From JAOUEA01 sp963790335 (lineage in GTDB: Bacteria; Actinomycetota; UBA4738; HRBIN12): a stretch of 64,000 nucleotides of DNA. The notes beneath the pieces were generated by a model. That model made no database searches, had not been told where the DNA came from, and saw only the letters and a program-made list of their open reading frames with translations. Position 1 is the stretch's first letter, and every line of letters begins with the position of its first letter. Positions 56,901-64,000 of the stretch are shown one piece after another. The DNA is taken from assembly GCA_963790335.1 (NCBI GenBank), contig CAWBOB010000001.1:310001-374000 (forward strand), written 5' to 3'. The translations under genes were made by a program, and so were the position numbers.

Positions 56901-56912
56901 GAACCTCGGAGC

Positions 56913-57296
56913 TTACGCCGTCTCCTTCCGTGTGCCGCGGCCCGCGAGCCAGCCGGCCGCCGCCGACGCCAGCCAGACGAACGCCAGGCCGCCGGCCATC
57001 GGGACGACGAGCGCCGGGTCTTTGCCACGCTCGTCGAGCTCGCCGGCGAGCTGGGCCACGAACCATCCCCAGAACCACAGCCCGAGCGCCCCGACGACGA
57101 TCGCCGCGTAGGCGCTGACGCGTCCCGGTGCCCGGGCGCCTGCGACCGACGACTCCTCGAGCGAGCGGAACCCCAGCACGATCGCCGCGGGCGAACTGCT
57201 GGCCATCACGAAGGGTCCGAGACATGCGAGCAGGAACGCCGAGAGGGCTCGGCGGCGTCCCGGTACGGTGCGAGCAGCGGCATCCACGCCGAGCAT
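56913..57296 (-). CDS. Small membrane protein with two to three helices, DUF4190-like
   Basis: A 127-residue protein with helices around ALSAFLLACLGPFVMASSSPAA, AYAAIVVGALGLWFWGWFVA and GGLAFVWLASAAAGWLAG and a Lys/Glu-rich end (GRGTRKETA). The first helical hairpin with AIVLGFRSLEES resembles DUF4190 proteins, which are common and uncharacterised in actinobacteria. Start ATG 57296; the frame is open further upstream. No clear functional link. Confidence 0.6.
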   Translation of the reverse strand: MLGVDAAARTVPGRRRALSAFLLACLGPFVMASSSPAAIVLGFRSLEESSVAGARAPGRVSAYAAIVVGALGLWFWGWFVAQLAGELDERGKDPALVVPMAGGLAFVWLASAAAGWLAGRGTRKETA

Positions 57297-57361
57297 GCTA
57301 GGCCCGCTGCGGCGACGGCGGAACCACCGAACGGCCGAGATCCGCGTGCGACGCCGGAGCG

Positions 57362-58420
57362 TCAGTCGAGCTCGACCCGGCTCTGATCGCCCACGATCAG
57401 GCGGTGGGTGCCGCCTCCTCCGGAGTGCCGCACGTCGACCCGTTTGCCCAAGACCGACCCGACGAGGCCGTGCACGTCGGCGATCGTGCACTCCTGCATC
57501 ACGATCGAGTCTTCGATCTCGCTCGCCACGATCCGGCACGAGTGGCCGATCGAGACGTCGGGGCCGAGGGTCGAGTGCTCGACGACCGAGCCCTCCCCGA
57601 TGACGAGTGGCCCGCGGAGCACGCTGCCCGTGACCTTCGCACCCGCGCGCACGACCACCGGGCCCTCGATCGTGGTGGCCTCGTCGAGCTCGCCCTCGAC
57701 GCGCGTCTCGGAACCGGCGAGGATCATGCGGTTCGCCTCGAGCAGATCCTCGGGCCGGCCCGTGTCCTTCCAGTAGCCGCTCACCATCTCGGCCCGTACC
57801 TCACGGCCGGTGTCGAGCAACCACTGGATCGCCTCGGTGATCTCGTACTCGCCGCGCCCAGAGGGTTGCAGCGTGCGACAGGCGTCGAGGATCGAGCGCC
57901 GGAACAGGTACACCCCGACGAGCGCGAGATCGCTGAGCGGCTCCGTGGGCTTCTCCACGAGTCGAACCACCCGGTCATCCTCGAGCACGGCGACGCCGAA
58001 ATGCTCGGGCTCGGCCACCCGCGCGAGCAGGATGTGCGCGTCGGCATCGCTGCGCTCGAACTCCTCGACGAACCTGTTCACGCCGCCGAGCAGCACGTTG
58101 TCGCCCAGGTAGAGCAGGAAGGGCTCATCGGCCAGGAACGCCTCGGCGGTCATGACGGCGTGGGCGATGCCGAGCGGCTGATCCTGTTCGATGAACTCCA
58201 CCCCGAGGCCCCACCGCGAGCCGTCGCCGACCGCTGCGCGGACCTCCACGCCCGTCGCGCCCGTGACGATGCCGACCTCGTCGATGCCGGCGGCGGCGAT
58301 CGCCTCCAGGGCCTGGAACAGGATGGGCGTGCCCGCGACCGGGATGAGCTGCTTGGCGTTGGTCGACGTGATCGGACGGAGGCGGGACCCTTCCCCGCCC
58401 GAGAGCACGAGCGCGCGCAT
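57362..58420 (-). CDS. Glucose-1-phosphate thymidylyltransferase-like nucleotidyltransferase (long form)
   Basis: A 352-residue enzyme with MRALVLSGGEGSRLRPITST, KQLIPVAGTPILFQALEAIA, YLGDNVLLGGVNRFVEEFER and a C-terminal beta-helix (GPVVVRAGAKVTGSVLRGPL, LGPDVSIGHSCRIVASEIED), the long RmlA/StrD type. It would make dTDP-glucose for the rmlB/rmlD pathway; UDP-glucose synthesis is an alternative. Start ATG 58420 overlaps the LCP gene stop (TGATG). Confidence 0.85.
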   Translation of the reverse strand: MRALVLSGGEGSRLRPITSTNAKQLIPVAGTPILFQALEAIAAAGIDEVGIVTGATGVEVRAAVGDGSRWGLGVEFIEQDQPLGIAHAVMTAEAFLADEPFLLYLGDNVLLGGVNRFVEEFERSDADAHILLARVAEPEHFGVAVLEDDRVVRLVEKPTEPLSDLALVGVYLFRRSILDACRTLQPSGRGEYEITEAIQWLLDTGREVRAEMVSGYWKDTGRPEDLLEANRMILAGSETRVEGELDEATTIEGPVVVRAGAKVTGSVLRGPLVIGEGSVVEHSTLGPDVSIGHSCRIVASEIEDSIVMQECTIADVHGLVGSVLGKRVDVRHSGGGGTHRLIVGDQSRVELD

Positions 58421-59877
58421 CAGATGCCTGCGGCCGGACACTCGGCGGTCGCCGGGGCCTCGCCGACCGGCGCGGGGTCGTAGGACCCGTCGACGAAGAC
58501 CACCACCCGGTCGGGCAGGCCGTCGACCCGCTTCAGCTCAAGCGTCGGGAAGTACTTCTTGACGACCTGCGCTTCCTGCTCGGCGTCGGGGGCGTGCGCG
58601 ATCACGCTGCCGGGCGCCTTCTTCGCGTACCGGTCGAAGGTCGTGAGCCCCGGCGAGATGTCGAACCCGGCCTGGGAGAGCACGCTCTGCACGTCGGTGG
58701 CGGCGCCGCGTGAGGCGTGGTCGACCACGAGCACGGGGATCGTCGCTTCCGACGGTGGCGTGTAGACCGCGACGCCCGTCGAGCCGAGCTGTCGCCCTTG
58801 CCGGACCGCCTCGAACATCGCGTCCGCTGCCGGGTCGAGCTCGATGACCGCGAGCCCGTCGATCGTGGTCGCGACACCCGGCACGGTGCGGAACTCCGCC
58901 GCGCCGGTGGAGATGCCCTCGAGCTGTCCCACCAGGTAGGCGAGATCCGGGATCTTCAGCCCGTCGTCCCGTTCCAGGTTCGCGAGGATCGGTTCGATCT
59001 GGAACGGGAGCCTGGCGAGCTGGTCGGGCTTCAGCAGCTCGTTGACGACGGCCCGAAGGAACTGCTGTTGCCGGGTGATGCGGAAGAAGTCCGGCGCGGC
59101 GCCGTCGCACCGCAGGTGCCTCGTGCGCACGTAGGCGAGTGCCTGATCCGCCGGCAGCGTCCGGCACCCCGGCCGGACGAGGAGTCCCGTGTAGGGATCG
59201 GCGATGTACCCCTGCTCCTCGTAGTAGACGGTGCCACCGCCGGGCGCGGCAACCGACCCCGGCGTGTTCACGTTCTCGGCGGAGATGCACATGTCGACGC
59301 CGCCCAAGGTCTCGATGACCCCTTGGAAGCCCGCCAGATCGACGTAGAGCACATGGTCCACCCGCAGCCCGGTGAGTTTCTGCACGGTGCGAGCGACGAG
59401 CCGCGGTCCACCTCCGTCGACGCCCCCTTCGAACGACGCGTTGATCTTGTCCCACCCTCGCCCTGGGATCCGCACCCACAGATCCCGCGGGAACGACAGG
59501 ATGATCGCCTTCTCGAGGTTCGGGTCCGTGTGCACGAGCATGATCGTGTCGGCCCGGTTCTCGCCCCCGATCTCCTGGTCGGTGCCGAACTGCCCGAGCT
59601 CCTCGTCGGTCAGGCCCGCGCGTGAGTCGCTGCCCAGCAGGAGGTAGTTGCAGACGTCGCGTGCGCACGGGTCGTCGGAGGTCTCCGACGAGCCCCCCGG
59701 ACGATCGTCCAGGAAGTCGTCGTTCGTGCCCACGTTCCCCGCTCGGACGTAGGCGACGAGCCCGTACGCGCTCGCGACGCCGACGAGGAGCGAGATCGTC
59801 GCGGTGGCCGCGATCGCGACCCGTCGCCACCGCCCGACCCCGGTCGACGCTCCGGCTTCCGTGCGAGCCTCGGACAT
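58420..59877 (-). CDS. LytR-CpsA-Psr (LCP) family glycopolymer ligase with LytR_C domain
   Basis: A 485-residue type II membrane protein: cytoplasmic start, helix ATATISLLVGVASAYGLVAY, then the LCP domain with NYLLLGSDSRAGL, RADTIMLVHTDPNLEKAIIL, FPRDLWVRIPGRGWDKINAS and LAYVRTRHLRCDG (conserved Arg/Asp set binding the polyprenyl-diphosphate), and a C-terminal LytR_C domain from about residue 390. LCP enzymes transfer wall glycans from the lipid carrier to peptidoglycan, matching the surrounding glycan genes and the M. tuberculosis order (Rv3267 next to rmlD). TACGCT six bases before the ATG (leaderless). Confidence 0.93.
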   Translation of the reverse strand: MSEARTEAGASTGVGRWRRVAIAATATISLLVGVASAYGLVAYVRAGNVGTNDDFLDDRPGGSSETSDDPCARDVCNYLLLGSDSRAGLTDEELGQFGTDQEIGGENRADTIMLVHTDPNLEKAIILSFPRDLWVRIPGRGWDKINASFEGGVDGGGPRLVARTVQKLTGLRVDHVLYVDLAGFQGVIETLGGVDMCISAENVNTPGSVAAPGGGTVYYEEQGYIADPYTGLLVRPGCRTLPADQALAYVRTRHLRCDGAAPDFFRITRQQQFLRAVVNELLKPDQLARLPFQIEPILANLERDDGLKIPDLAYLVGQLEGISTGAAEFRTVPGVATTIDGLAVIELDPAADAMFEAVRQGRQLGSTGVAVYTPPSEATIPVLVVDHASRGAATDVQSVLSQAGFDISPGLTTFDRYAKKAPGSVIAHAPDAEQEAQVVKKYFPTLELKRVDGLPDRVVVFVDGSYDPAPVGEAPATAECPAAGI

Positions 59878-59883
59878 CGTGCA

Positions 59884-59889
59884 AGCGTA
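59884..59889 (-). promoter_or_regulatory. -10 element TACGCT, leaderless, for the LCP gene
   Basis: On the minus strand TACGCT ends 6 bases before the ATG at 59877. Confidence 0.5.
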
Positions 59890-60013
59890 CTCGCGCCTCC
59901 TCACGCCTCGCCGCCCTCGCCCGTGGTGATGGTGTGTCGGAGCCGTGGCGGGCGAAACCGGGTCGTCCGGCACCCGCGGCGGCGATCGCGACCCGGCGCA
60001 CGGTGCCGGATGG

Positions 60014-60019
60014 GATAAT
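60014..60019 (+). promoter_or_regulatory. -10 element GATAAT for the degenerate signalling gene
   Basis: GATAAT, extended by TGG, lies 23 bases before the ATG at 60043, followed by an AGGAGG Shine-Dalgarno (60033-60038). Unlike most genes here it has a conventional leader. Confidence 0.5.
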
Positions 60020-60042
60020 CGCGCGACAGACCAGGAGGCCGG

Positions 60043-60846
60043 ATGAACGACACGGTGACGGTGACGCTCGTTGGGATCGATGCAGCGCTCGCCGACGAGC
60101 TGGAGAACGATGAAGGGGTCGACGTGCGGCGAGCCGTCGAGAGCACCGACGAGCTGGCAGCCGACGAGCAGGTCGATGCGATCGTCGTGTCGATGCACGG
60201 ACAGGGGCCGCTGGAGCTGCTCGAGTCGCTGCGTCGCACCCTGCCCGAGGCGGCGGTGATCGTCATCACCGAGGTGGACCGCGAGACCGACGGTGCGGTC
60301 GCCATGCACGCGGGGGCCGAGGATCACCTCACGCGGGGTTCGATGCCCGAGGGGCTGCTGTCGCGCTCCGTTCGGTACGCCGTGTCGATCCGGCGGCTGC
60401 GACGCGAGCTCGCCACGACCGACGAGGTCACGGGTCTGCCGAACCTCCGCGGGTTCGTGCCCATCGCGGAACATCACCTGCGCATGGCCGACCGGAGCCG
60501 CGATCCCGTGGTCTTCCTGTTCGTGCGCATCGAGGGGGAGGTCGCGCCCGACGATGTCCGCGAGGCCGCCGAGGTGCTGCTCGACGCCGTGCGCGACGCC
60601 GACCTTCCCGCGCGCATCACCGACGACACGTTCACGGTGCTGCTCACCGGCGAGGCCTCAGGGGCCGAATCGCTCGTGCTCTCGCGGCTCGTGGAGGCGA
60701 TCGCCGTGCACAACTCCAAGCAGGAGCCGCCCCGTCCGCTCTCGCTGTCGGTCGGCAGCGCGCTCTACGAGCCCGAGGCGCCGAACACCCTCTCCCAGAT
60801 CCTCGAGACCGCGGGGCGCCGGCTCCACGAGCACGTGGAGGGCTGA
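60043..60846 (+). CDS. Degenerate receiver plus degenerate GGDEF-like protein
   Basis: A 267-residue protein with a receiver-like N-terminal half (TVTVTLVGIDAALADELEND, VIVITEVDRETDGAVAMHAG) lacking the acidic pair and phosphoacceptor aspartate, and a C-terminal half with the DEVTGLPNLRGFVPIAEHHL entry motif of GGDEF domains but no GGDEF signature (ITDDTFTVLL occupies that place). It therefore should not make cyclic-di-GMP and more likely binds a partner or nucleotide. Similar inactive pairs act as signalling scaffolds. It has a good Shine-Dalgarno and precedes the ECF sigma operon. Confidence 0.75.
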   Translation: MNDTVTVTLVGIDAALADELENDEGVDVRRAVESTDELAADEQVDAIVVSMHGQGPLELLESLRRTLPEAAVIVITEVDRETDGAVAMHAGAEDHLTRGSMPEGLLSRSVRYAVSIRRLRRELATTDEVTGLPNLRGFVPIAEHHLRMADRSRDPVVFLFVRIEGEVAPDDVREAAEVLLDAVRDADLPARITDDTFTVLLTGEASGAESLVLSRLVEAIAVHNSKQEPPRPLSLSVGSALYEPEAPNTLSQILETAGRRLHEHVEG

Positions 60847-60950
60847 TCCATCCATCCGGCTTGCACGTGCGAATGTGCGGTGAGACGAGCCCCGCTCCGC
60901 GGAAGGTCGTGTTCGTGCAGGCAACGCTGGCGTCGGTCCGGAGTGCGCTG

Positions 60951-61529
60951 ATGGCTGCCCTCGAGGCGCCCGAGGCGCGCGACCGCGACCTGCTCGCTCG
61001 CGTGCTCGAACGCGACGAAGACGCGTTCCGGGGACTGTTCCATCGGTATGCATCGTCGGCGAAGGCGTTGGCGCAGCGCGTGGTGCGTCAGCCGCACCTG
61101 GCGGAGGAGATCGTGCAGGAAGCGTTCATGGCGGTGTGGAAGGATCCCGCGGGGTACGACGGCGAGCGCGGCTCGGTCCGGGGCTGGCTCATGGGCATGG
61201 TCCACCATCGTGCCGTCGACCTCGTGCGCCGCGAAGAGGCGCATCGGCGCCGCGCCGAGGCCGCGATCCCGCACGCCGTCGAGGAGCAGGGCGACCATGC
61301 CGACGACGTGGTGCGCACCATGGCCGAGCCCGGCGAACGCCAAGCCGTCCGTGCGGCGCTCGACGACCTTCCGACCGAACAGCGCGAGGTGCTCGAGATG
61401 ATGTACTTCGACGGGCTCTCGCAGTCGCAGATCGCGGGCACGACGGGCATCCCGCTCGGCACGGTGAAGTCCCGCACCCTGCTCGGCATGCGGCGCATGC
61501 GCCGCGCCCTCACGGAGGTCGAACGATGA
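60951..61529 (+). CDS. ECF sigma-70 factor
   Basis: A 192-residue sigma factor: region 2 (DAFRGLFHRYASSAKALAQR, EEIVQEAFMAVWKDPAGYDG, SVRGWLMGMVHHRAVDLVRR) and region 4 (DDLPTEQREVLEMMYFDGLS, QSQIAGTTGIPLGTVKSRTL). The ATG at 60951 has a GGAG Shine-Dalgarno 7 bases upstream and the N terminus then fits the family; the frame is open 30 codons further. It is coupled by ATGA to a RskA-type anti-sigma gene, so its target genes may include the small proteins and apbE that follow. Confidence 0.93.
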   Translation: MAALEAPEARDRDLLARVLERDEDAFRGLFHRYASSAKALAQRVVRQPHLAEEIVQEAFMAVWKDPAGYDGERGSVRGWLMGMVHHRAVDLVRREEAHRRRAEAAIPHAVEEQGDHADDVVRTMAEPGERQAVRAALDDLPTEQREVLEMMYFDGLSQSQIAGTTGIPLGTVKSRTLLGMRRMRRALTEVER

Positions 61530-62254
61530 CGCCCGATCATGCCGTGATCGAAGAGCTCATGGCCGTCGACGCCCTCGACGGGCTCGACGGCGACGACCGT
61601 GAACGCCTGCGGCGGGAACGCGCGGCCCACGGCGACTGCGACGAGTGCCGGGCGCTCGAGCTCGGATTCGCGGAAACCGCGGCGCAGCTCGCGACGGCGC
61701 TCGAACCCATCCCCGTCGACGCCTCGATGGTCGATCGCATCCTCGCCTCGTCCGCTCCAGGTGCCACGACGCCGGCTCCCGTGCCCGAGCGTGAACCACC
61801 CGACGAGCTGTCTGCCCGTCGTTCCATCGGATCCCGGGCGTGGCAGACATGGACCGCCGCCGCGGCCGCCGCCGCGGTGGTCGTGGCGATCGTGCTCTCG
61901 CTCGCACCGGCGTCCGTCGAGACCACCGTGTCCACGTCGCAACGCGTGGTGCGGTTCGGCGGCGACACCGAGGCGACGCTCGCCATGGCGTACACGCCCG
62001 GCCGTGCGGGAGCGGTGTTCTTCGGTGCGGGGATGGACGATCCCGGGCCCGACGCCGTGTACGAGATCTGGATGCTCGAGGACGAACGCGCCACGTCGGG
62101 AGGCTGCGTCACCCCCACGAACGGTGTGATCGCGCTGTCGGTCGACGCGAGCATCGGGGCGAGCGAAGCCATGGCGGTCACGGTGGAGTCCGCGGACTGC
62201 CCTGCGACGCCGGCCGGACCCACGGTCCTGCAGGCCGACCTGACCGTCCTCTGA
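61526..62254 (+). CDS. RskA-type membrane anti-sigma factor
   Basis: A 242-residue protein. The N-terminal sigma-binding part has AHGDCDECRALELGF, a variant of the HxxxCxxC zinc anti-sigma motif with the His one residue closer to the first Cys. A membrane helix (WTAAAAAAAVVVAIVLSLAP) lies at about residue 110, followed by the RskA extracytoplasmic domain (TEATLAMAYTPGRAGAVFFG, DAVYEIWMLEDERATSGGCV). It should hold the ECF factor at the membrane and release it after cleavage. The ATG overlaps the sigma stop (ATGA). Confidence 0.9.
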   Translation: MTPDHAVIEELMAVDALDGLDGDDRERLRRERAAHGDCDECRALELGFAETAAQLATALEPIPVDASMVDRILASSAPGATTPAPVPEREPPDELSARRSIGSRAWQTWTAAAAAAAVVVAIVLSLAPASVETTVSTSQRVVRFGGDTEATLAMAYTPGRAGAVFFGAGMDDPGPDAVYEIWMLEDERATSGGCVTPTNGVIALSVDASIGASEAMAVTVESADCPATPAGPTVLQADLTVL

Positions 62255-62281
62255 CGAGCCTCCTCTCGGGGAAGCTTGTAC

Positions 62282-62328
62282 TGCAACGGCTTTCCGCAAC
62301 CTTAACCAGGTGTTGCACGGGCGTTGCA
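62282..62328. repeat. Array of GCAAC/GTTGC boxes upstream of the acidic protein gene
   Basis: GCAAC at 62283-62287 and 62296-62300 is mirrored by GTTGC at 62312-62316 and 62323-62327; the outer arms TGCAACG (62282-62288) and CGTTGCA (62322-62328) are perfectly complementary. A TAGCGT -10 lies at 62340-62345, so the boxes cover the -35 area. Either nested operators or a hairpin terminating the sigma/anti-sigma transcript. Nothing else is recognised in the gap 62255-62393. Confidence 0.5.
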
Positions 62329-62393
62329 CCGCCGCTGTCTAGCGTGATCGATGACGGGGGACGGCCCCGCCCGGCGGAAGGAGTGCACCACTC

Positions 62394-62789
62394 ATGAACA
62401 AGCGATCGGCGCTCGTGGTCTCGGCGGGGCTGGTGCTGACCCTCGTCGCAGGCGGCCTCGCGGTCGTCATCGGCATGACCGGCCCCACGATCAGCAGCGG
62501 AAGCCCCCGGACCGACACGCAGGTCGAGCCGATCGTGCGCACGGTCAAGCGAACCATCACGGTGCGCAAGCAGGCGAAGGCCGACCCGTCGCCGGTGGTG
62601 CAACGCTCCTCGTCCGGCACCTCCGAGTCCGGCGATGGATCGTCCTCGTCCTCGAGCGGGGGTTCCGAGCGTGAGGACAACGGAAGCGAGGATCCCCACG
62701 AGAGCGAGGACGAAGGGTCGGAGTCCGAGCAGTCCGAAGGGTCCGAGCACGAGGACGAGGACGAGCACGAGGACTCGGACGATGACTGA
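62394..62789 (+). CDS. Membrane protein with long acidic Ser/Glu/Asp tail
   Basis: A 131-residue protein with one N-terminal helix (ALVVSAGLVLTLVAGGLAVV), a short basic strand (IVRTVKRTITVRKQ) and a low-complexity tail of Ser, Glu, Asp and Gly from about residue 70 to the end (EDEDEHEDSDDD). I do not recognise a family. The tail may bind metal ions or basic partners, including the Arg-rich protein encoded next. A GGAAGGAG Shine-Dalgarno precedes the ATG. Confidence 0.7.
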   Translation: MNKRSALVVSAGLVLTLVAGGLAVVIGMTGPTISSGSPRTDTQVEPIVRTVKRTITVRKQAKADPSPVVQRSSSGTSESGDGSSSSSSGGSEREDNGSEDPHESEDEGSESEQSEGSEHEDEDEHEDSDDD

Positions 62790-63111
62790 GCGCGCAGCCC
62801 GCCGCACACGATGGAGCCGCGGGCGCGTCAGGGGCCTCGCATGGGCCACGGGGGTCGCGACCTTCCTCACGGGGATCGGGGTGCTCGGCGCGTCTCCCAT
62901 GCCCGAGCGGTCCCGCGATCGAGCGGCCTCCTCACGAACGGAGCGGCCCCGAGTGATCGTGCGTCGGATCACCCGGCGTGTGGTGATCGTGGAACCCGCC
63001 GAGCGCGCCCCCGTATCCGTGGTGCCCGCGCCCACCACGACGTCGTCGAGCTCCTCCTCATCCGGTGGTGGCGGCTCGGCGCCCGCGCCCCCCGTCACGG
63101 GGGGGTCGTGA
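62782..63111 (+). CDS. Small Arg-rich membrane protein with Ser-rich tail
   Basis: A 109-residue protein that begins 8 bases before the stop of the acidic protein gene. A basic start (RAARRTRWSRGRVRGLAWAT), one helix (ATGVATFLTGIGVLGA), a VIVRRITRRVVIVEP segment like the basic strand of its neighbour, and a Ser/Gly/Pro tail (TTTSSSSSSSGGGGSAPAPP). Together with the acidic protein it looks like a matched pair. Family not recognised. It is coupled to apbE by the TGATG junction. Confidence 0.65.
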   Translation: MTERAARRTRWSRGRVRGLAWATGVATFLTGIGVLGASPMPERSRDRAASSRTERPRVIVRRITRRVVIVEPAERAPVSVVPAPTTTSSSSSSSGGGGSAPAPPVTGGS

Positions 63112-64000
63112 TGCATCCGCCCGACGCGCACCGACGTCGCGACTTCCGGTCGATGGGCACCGTCGTCACGGTGCTCGGGCCCGACGTGCCGGCGCTCGAG
63201 CTCGCCGCGCGGATCGTCGTCGACACGTTCGCCGTCGAGGAGGAACGCTTCAGCAGGTTCCGCGCGCAGAGCGAGCTGTCGCGGGTGAACGCGGACGCCG
63301 GATCGCCGACGGGTGTCTCCGAGCCCTTCGCCGAGGTCCTCGCCTTCGCCCTCGATCACGCGGAGCGCACCGGCGGCCTGTTCGACCCCACCGTGTTGCT
63401 GGCCATGCATGCCGCCGGCTACGACCGCGACCTCGATGAGGTCATCGAGGTCGCTCGCGGCGTGCTCCACCCCCCGGTCGCGTGCGGACGCTGGCGGGAG
63501 GTCGAGGTCGGCGGCGGACGGGTGCGGGTTCCCGAGGGCGTCGGTCTGGATCTCGGCGGGGTCGCCAAAGGTTGGACGGTCGACCGCGCCGCGGAGCGCG
63601 CACTCGACGCGGGCGTCGCCTGGGCGCTGGTCTCGGCGGGTGGCGATCTCACGGTCGTGGGCGATGCCCCGGCGCTCGACATCGGGGTCGAGGACCCCGA
63701 CGAGGCCGGTCGCACGGTCGCGTCGCTCCGACTGCGCGAGGGGGCGATCGCCACGTCGTCGACCCGGCGCCGTTCGTGGGGGCCCGGGCTGCACCACGTG
63801 ATCGACCCCCGAACCGGATCGCCGTCGGCGACCGGCATCGTGCAGGCAACGGTGTGGGCGCCCACCTGCGCCGAGGCCGAGATCGCATCGACGGTCGCGG
63901 TGCTCGAGGGGGCCGGAAGCGTCGCCACGCGGGCGAGCCTGCTCGTCGCCGACGACGGCACCGTGTACCGGTCGTTCATGCACGATCTCGTCGGGTCGGC
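63111..64000 (+). CDS. apbE: FAD:protein FMN transferase ApbE, truncated by the window end
   Basis: At least 296 residues, open to the end of the window. ApbE moves FMN from FAD onto a Thr of exported flavoproteins in a Mg-dependent reaction. Seen: RDFRSMGTVVTVLGPDVPAL, FSRFRAQSELSRVNADAGSP, ERTGGLFDPTVLLAMHAAGY, VGLDLGGVAKGWTVDRAAER (metal/flavin site), ALVSAGGDLTVVGDAPALDI and HHVIDPRTGSPSATGIVQAT. No signal peptide is visible at this ATG. Position after small membrane proteins suggests a target FMN-binding protein downstream, outside the window. Confidence 0.9.
   Translation, partial: MHPPDAHRRRDFRSMGTVVTVLGPDVPALELAARIVVDTFAVEEERFSRFRAQSELSRVNADAGSPTGVSEPFAEVLAFALDHAERTGGLFDPTVLLAMHAAGYDRDLDEVIEVARGVLHPPVACGRWREVEVGGGRVRVPEGVGLDLGGVAKGWTVDRAAERALDAGVAWALVSAGGDLTVVGDAPALDIGVEDPDEAGRTVASLRLREGAIATSSTRRRSWGPGLHHVIDPRTGSPSATGIVQATVWAPTCAEAEIASTVAVLEGAGSVATRASLLVADDGTVYRSFMHDLVGS

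Overview
The window is a high-GC bacterial chromosome segment whose gene content points to an actinobacterium: a WhiB regulator, coenzyme F420 genes (fbiC, fbiA, fbiB), an LCP cell-wall ligase, DUF3499, DUF5719 and a RskA-type anti-sigma factor. From recalled Mycobacterium tuberculosis gene orders, several blocks follow the same synteny (prfB/ftsE/ftsX/smpB; secA/hpf/comF; SIS isomerase/manB/DUF3499/whiB2/fbiA/fbiB/NDP-sugar genes/rmlD/LCP). The class within Actinomycetota is not settled by what I can see.

Layout. 1-5.2 kb: end of an AcnX dehydratase pair, a large class III cyclase-ATPase regulator, and a PhnD-like binding protein. 5.2-6.6 kb: a broken membrane protein and a sigma-70 remnant abutting the 3' end of the tmRNA gene. 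6.6-14.3 kb: smpB, ftsX, ftsE and prfB, with two large membrane-protein genes lying between ftsE and prfB. 14.4-22.2 kb: secA, acetyltransferases, an acetolactate-synthase-like enzyme, a response regulator, hpf and comF. 22.3-28.3 kb: an overlapping operon joining mannose-phosphate metabolism (manB, SIS isomerase) to purine and S-adenosylhomocysteine salvage. 28.5-34.9 kb: cell-envelope genes (L,D-transpeptidase, DUF5719, a giant glycosyltransferase), a Lys/Ala repeat protein and whiB. 35-39.8 kb: F420 biosynthesis. 40-59.9 kb: surface polysaccharide locus (two DUF3105 proteins, SpoIID-like protein, nucleotidyltransferases, glycosyltransferases, ABC exporter, rhamnose genes, LCP ligase) with an AAC(2')-I-like acetyltransferase and a phosphoesterase inside it. 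60-64 kb: a degenerate signalling protein, an ECF sigma/anti-sigma pair, two small low-complexity membrane proteins and the start of apbE.

How the genes work together: the SIS isomerase, ManB and a mannose-1-phosphate guanylyltransferase-like enzyme could supply GDP-mannose, and RmlA/RmlB/RmlD-like enzymes could supply dTDP-rhamnose. The glycosyltransferases would build a glycan that the Wzm/Wzt pair (and perhaps an SMR-type flippase) exports and the LCP protein attaches to the wall.

Two window-wide features matter to a reader. First, about sixteen single-base frame breaks interrupt otherwise intact genes, which looks like consensus error in the assembly more than gene decay; genes affected are given as full spans. 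Second, at least fourteen genes have a TANNNT -10 element ending 6-8 bases before the start codon, so leaderless transcription appears common, and this was used to choose starts. No stretch longer than about 300 bases lacks a gene.
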